The notes beneath the pieces are model-generated. The model saw only the letters and a list, made by a program, of their open reading frames with translations. It made no database searches and was not told the DNA's origin. Source: Microvirga solisilvae (GTDB lineage: Bacteria > Pseudomonadota > Alphaproteobacteria > Rhizobiales > Beijerinckiaceae). Taken from it: 64,000 bases of DNA. Every line of letters begins with the position of its first letter. Within the stretch, counting starts at the first letter, position 1. Location of the stretch: positions 806,001-870,000 of the forward strand of contig NZ_JAKUCN010000001.1 of NCBI RefSeq assembly GCF_022808595.1. Direction: 5' to 3'. Shown here in pieces: positions 60,488 through 64,000 of this stretch. Made by a program: the position numbers and the translations under genes.

Positions 60488-62917
60488 TCAATACAATCCG
60501 CCCGGGCTAGCGCCTACGGCCCGCTGCTGCGGCGGAGGTGCGGGCGAGTACTCGGCCTGCGGCACGCCTTCTTCCTCGGGCGGGGCATAATATTCCGGCG
60601 GAGATTGGCCGGGCTTGAAGGCTTCCAGGATGCCGCCGCCCTCGCCGCCGGCACGGGTGCCGGTGGAGGCGTTGACGCGGATCAGCTTGATGCCCGGGGG
60701 CACGCGGAACGGCGTCGCGGGCTTGTCCTTGAGCGCCATCTGCATGAAGTCGCGGAAGACCGGAGCAGCGTACTGACCGGCGGTGGCCGCGTTGCCGAGC
60801 GACTTCGGCTGGTCGTAGCCCAGGAACACGCCGACCGCGAGGTCGGGCGAGAAGCCCACGAACCACACGTCCTTCGCGTCGTTAGTCGTGCCGGTCTTGC
60901 CAGCGAGCGGCTTGCCGACAGCCTTGACCGTCTGCGCCGTGCCGCGCTGGACCACGCCTTCGAGGATCGAAGTGATCTGATAGGCGGTCAGCGGATCGAG
61001 CACCTGCTCGCGGCTGTCCACGAGCTTGGGCGCGGCGCCGCTATCCCATTTCTCGGAATCGCAGGTCGCGCATTTGCGATCGTCATGCCGATAGATCGTG
61101 CGGCCGCTCCGGTCCTGGATCTGGTCGATCAGCGTCGGCCTGATGCGGCGTCCGCCATTCGCGAACATGGAATAGGCGGCGGTCATGCGCATGACCGTCG
61201 TCTCGCCCGCGCCGAGCGACATGGAGAGCAGCGGAAGCATGTCGTCATAGACGCCAAAGCGGCGGGCATATTCCGAAATGACGGGCATGCCGATCTCGTT
61301 GGAGAGACGAACCGTCATCAGGTTCTTCGAATGCTCGATGCCGTAGCGAAGCGTGCGCAGGCCCGCAGCCTTGCCGTCATAGTTCGACGGCGCCCAGGCC
61401 GCCTGCCCCGGGCCCATATCGAGCACGAAGGGCGAGTCCATGATCTGCGACGAGGGCGTGTAGCCGTTGTCGAGAGCGGTCGCGTAAACCAGCGGTTTGA
61501 ACGAGGAGCCGGGCTGGCGCATGGCCTGCGTGGCGCGGTTGAACTCGCTCTGGTCGAAGGAGAAGCCGCCGACCATCGCATGCACGCGGCCCGTCTGCGG
61601 GTCCATGGCGACGATGGCGCCGGAAATCTCGGGCACCTGACGGATACGGTACTGGCCCTGCTTGCCCTCGAGGGGCTCCACATAGACCACGTCTCCGACC
61701 GCCACGGCCTTCTCGACCGCGCGGCGGGTCCACTTCACGCCATCGGCGGTGATGAAGCCCGTCTCGCGTTCACGGGAGAGCTGGCCAGAGGATTCCTTCT
61801 TCGGCTGCAGGCCGATGCGGGCGCGTCCACCTGACACTTCCAGCACCACGGCAAGACGCCAGGGCTGCACGTCGCCCATGGAGGGCACCTCGGCAAGCGC
61901 AAGGCCCCATTCGCGACCGGCGAGCTCGAGCTTGCTCTGGGCGCCGCGCCAGCCGCGGGCCTCGTCGAAGCGCACGAGACCATCGACCAGTGCCTTGCGG
62001 GCCATGGCCTGCATCTTGGGGTCGAGAGTGGCGCGGATCAGCAGGCCGCCCTCATAAAGCTTTTCTTCGCCATAGCGCTCGGCGATGTCGCGGCGAACGC
62101 CCTCGGCGAAGTAGCCCGAGGCGATGCTGTTGGGCGAAACCACGCGCGGCGTGACGTTGAGCGGCTGCTTCCTGGCCTCAGCGGCCTGTTCGGCCGTGAT
62201 GTAGCCGTTCTCGACCATGCGGCCGATGACCCAGTTGCGGCGGTCGATGGCGGCCTGACGCTGACGGAACGGGTGATAGTTGTTCGGCGCCTTCGGCAGA
62301 GCCGCGAGATAGGCGGCCTCCTCGATGGTCAGCTCATGGAGCGACTTGCCGAAATAGTTCAGGGCCGAGGCGGCCACGCCGTAATTACTCAGGCCGAGAT
62401 AGATCTCGTTGAGGTAGAGCTCGAGGATCTTGTCCTTGGAGAAGGTCGTTTCCATGCGCAGAGCGATCAGCGCCTCGCGGATCTTGCGCTCGTAGCTCTT
62501 CTCGTTGCCGACAAGGAAGTTCTTGGCCACCTGCTGAGTGATGGTGGATGCGCCCTGCTCCCGCTTGCCGCCTGATTTGACGTTGATCAGGATGGCGCGG
62601 ATCACGCCCTCCGGGTCGACGCCCGGGTGCTTGTAGAAGTTCTTGTCCTCGGCAGAGAGGAACGCCGCCTTCACCAGGTTCGGAATCGACTGGATCGGGA
62701 CATAGAGGCGCCGCTCGCGGGCATATTCCGCGATCAGGCTGCCGTCCGAGGCGTGGACGCGGGTCATCACCGGCGGCTCGTAATTGGCGAGCTGCGCGTG
62801 ATCCGGCAGGTCCTTGGAGAAGAACCAGAATCCATAGGCCAGACCGACGGCGCCGATCAGGAAAAAGATCGCCCCGACGCTGAACAGGAAGCCGAAAAAT
62901 CGTAGGACAAAACGCAT
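60488..62917 (-). CDS. mrcA: Penicillin-binding protein 1A
   Basis: Bifunctional peptidoglycan glycosyltransferase/transpeptidase. I use ATG 62917 (MRFVLRFFGFLF), which gives an N-terminal membrane anchor; 809 aa. GT51 motifs: EDKNFYKHPGVDPEG, GASTITQQVAKNFL, RKIREALIALRME. An OB-like insert precedes the transpeptidase with SxxK in PGSSFKPLVYA, SxN in EHSKNLMTVRL and KTG in LAGKTGTTNDAKD. Pro/Gln-rich tail. Same strand as amiC upstream. Confidence 0.96.
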   Translation of the reverse strand: MRFVLRFFGFLFSVGAIFFLIGAVGLAYGFWFFSKDLPDHAQLANYEPPVMTRVHASDGSLIAEYARERRLYVPIQSIPNLVKAAFLSAEDKNFYKHPGVDPEGVIRAILINVKSGGKREQGASTITQQVAKNFLVGNEKSYERKIREALIALRMETTFSKDKILELYLNEIYLGLSNYGVAASALNYFGKSLHELTIEEAAYLAALPKAPNNYHPFRQRQAAIDRRNWVIGRMVENGYITAEQAAEARKQPLNVTPRVVSPNSIASGYFAEGVRRDIAERYGEEKLYEGGLLIRATLDPKMQAMARKALVDGLVRFDEARGWRGAQSKLELAGREWGLALAEVPSMGDVQPWRLAVVLEVSGGRARIGLQPKKESSGQLSRERETGFITADGVKWTRRAVEKAVAVGDVVYVEPLEGKQGQYRIRQVPEISGAIVAMDPQTGRVHAMVGGFSFDQSEFNRATQAMRQPGSSFKPLVYATALDNGYTPSSQIMDSPFVLDMGPGQAAWAPSNYDGKAAGLRTLRYGIEHSKNLMTVRLSNEIGMPVISEYARRFGVYDDMLPLLSMSLGAGETTVMRMTAAYSMFANGGRRIRPTLIDQIQDRSGRTIYRHDDRKCATCDSEKWDSGAAPKLVDSREQVLDPLTAYQITSILEGVVQRGTAQTVKAVGKPLAGKTGTTNDAKDVWFVGFSPDLAVGVFLGYDQPKSLGNAATAGQYAAPVFRDFMQMALKDKPATPFRVPPGIKLIRVNASTGTRAGGEGGGILEAFKPGQSPPEYYAPPEEEGVPQAEYSPAPPPQQRAVGASPGGLY

Positions 62918-63065
62918 CCGAAGGTATTCCGTTGTCGGCGCACGAAGACGCCTGTTTATGCAGATCCCGAACGCCGTGCCCCATCGGAACAAGACCGAAG
63001 CTTAAAATCCGCCCCGTTCTGTTATCCGAGGAATCGCGCCCCCGCTACGGGTATCCACACCCTAT

Positions 63066-64000
63066 CTATGGTAAAACTGCGGCAGCGCCCTGTCGGGCGA
63101 AGCGTGTTGCAAAAAAGCGATCCACCGCCACGCTCATGGCGGACACCATTTTACCCCGCCATTCCTCTGACATGAGCAGATCCAGGTCCTGCTTGCTGGA
63201 GAGGTAGCCAAGCTCCACCAGGACCGAGGGCACGTCATGCGCCCGCAGCACCTGGAAGCGGGCTTGGCGGTGGGGATTCTTGTTCATGCGAGCCACCGAA
63301 TCGAACTCGCCCACGAGCCGGGTCGCGAAACCGTGGGAAAAGCTTCGTGTCTCGCGCAGGGTCAGGTCCACCAGAATATCCGAGACATCGTCCGGCATGT
63401 CGGCGCTCTCGACGCCAGCGACCGCATCGGCCTTGTTTTCGCGCTCGGCAAGGCGGGCAGAATCGGCGTCGGAGGCGCGCTCGGCGCCGGTATAGACGGT
63501 CAGGCCCCGGACCTCCTGCCCGCCGGAAATCGAATCCGCATGGATAGAGATGAAGAGATCGGCCTGGACATTGCGCGCAGAGCGGACCCGGTCCCCCAAG
63601 GAAATGAACACGTCCTTGTCGCGGGTCATCACGACCTTGTAGCGCCCGCTCGCCTCAAGGGCTTTGTGGAGCTTGTGGGCGAAGGACAGGACCAGATCCT
63701 TCTCGAACAAGCCATTCGCCGCATTGGCGCCGGGGTCGATGCCTCCGTGGCCGGGATCGATCACGATGACCGGGCGGGCATCCTTCGAGACCGGGGCCGT
63801 ATCGGCGATGGCGGACTGGGCCGCCTTGGCCGCGTTGGCCACAGCCGCGCGGTGGAAATCGTCCCGCTCGGTGCGGGTCAGCTCGATGGTCAGCAGCGCC
63901 GTGCCGTTTGCAGCATTGGGCTCGACCGTCATGGCGGAAACCGTCGCGGGCTGGGTCAAATCCATGACCACCCGGGAGCGGCCCGGCGCAAACAGACCGT
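63066..64000 (-). CDS. amiC: N-acetylmuramoyl-L-alanine amidase (5' end outside window)
   Basis: Zinc amidase that splits septal peptidoglycan for daughter-cell separation. The frame is open to the window edge; the visible N-terminal part (GRSRVVMDLTQPATVSAM) belongs to an AMIN targeting domain. The Amidase_3 domain starts at VIVIDPGHGGIDPGA (zinc His and Glu), with SIHADSISGGQ and a final VELGYLSSKQDLDLLMSEEW containing the catalytic Glu. Next to mrcA, as in many alphaproteobacteria. Confidence 0.93.
   Translation of the reverse strand, partial: GLFAPGRSRVVMDLTQPATVSAMTVEPNAANGTALLTIELTRTERDDFHRAAVANAAKAAQSAIADTAPVSKDARPVIVIDPGHGGIDPGANAANGLFEKDLVLSFAHKLHKALEASGRYKVVMTRDKDVFISLGDRVRSARNVQADLFISIHADSISGGQEVRGLTVYTGAERASDADSARLAERENKADAVAGVESADMPDDVSDILVDLTLRETRSFSHGFATRLVGEFDSVARMNKNPHRQARFQVLRAHDVPSVLVELGYLSSKQDLDLLMSEEWRGKMVSAMSVAVDRFFATRFARQGAAAVLP

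Overview
The window is high-GC DNA from an alphaproteobacterium, most likely a Hyphomicrobiales (Rhizobiales) member of the Methylobacteriaceae/Microvirga/Bosea type. The evidence is the tig-clpP-clpX-lon-hupB block, glnB-glnA, a suf operon with two cysteine desulfurases, an Omp25/31-type porin, DUF1236 and DUF4142 proteins, and an Irr-box-like iron site upstream of suf. Genus cannot be fixed from this window.

Positions 1 to about 23,166 are the integrase-side part of a lambda-like temperate siphoprophage, inserted at the 3' end of a tRNA-Pro(GGG) gene. The left end of the prophage lies outside the window. A genetic switch sits at 12.5-14.0 kb: a CI-like repressor (+), a Cro-like protein (-), three operator sites between them, and a second operator pair at 13.97-14.02 kb. 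That second pair contains an exact inverted copy of the best operator. A signal-peptide protein lies on the opposite strand between repressor and second operators. Leftward from the switch runs a minus-strand early operon of small, mostly ATGA-coupled genes: a CII-like activator, several helix-turn-helix proteins, a CHC2/Toprim primase and an SF3-type helicase. After the helicase come twelve copies of a 9-bp iteron, a hypothetical gene, a terminator, then small terminase, GpA-type large terminase and portal. A hicA-hicB toxin-antitoxin pair and a tiny hydrophobic peptide gene are inserted in the opposite orientation between primase and helicase. Rightward from the second operators runs a plus-strand arm: an HD hydrolase, a YodC-like protein with an SSB-like tail, a complete DnaN sliding clamp, SSB, a DNA methyltransferase, small coiled-coil proteins, an excisionase-like gene and the tyrosine integrase.

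Positions 23.2-64 kb are host chromosome. 23-31.6 kb: tRNA-Pro, a secreted DUF4142 protein, tRNA-Val, hupB, lon, clpX, clpP, tig, tRNA-Leu (protein quality control). 31.7-37 kb: a SufI-like copper-oxidase homologue lacking several copper ligands, nnr, glnB-glnA and a DUF1236 protein. 37-43.3 kb: porin, hydrolase, rhlE, TfoX-like protein, sufA and a YbaL-type cation/proton antiporter. 43.4-50.1 kb: the suf Fe-S operon in the order nifS/iscS-like, sufB, sufC, sufD, sufS, sufT, with palindromic repeats inside it and a putative Irr box in front. 50.3-64 kb: hydrolases, a serralysin-like RTX protease, tyrS, a large AsmA-like protein, bcp, prfB with its programmed +1 frameshift, mrcA and the 3' part of amiC.

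The observations most worth follow-up are the prophage replication module (own clamp, SSB, SSB-tail mimic, iterons), the switch with a probably peptidase-dead repressor, and the cargo genes placed in the replication operon and next to the repressor.
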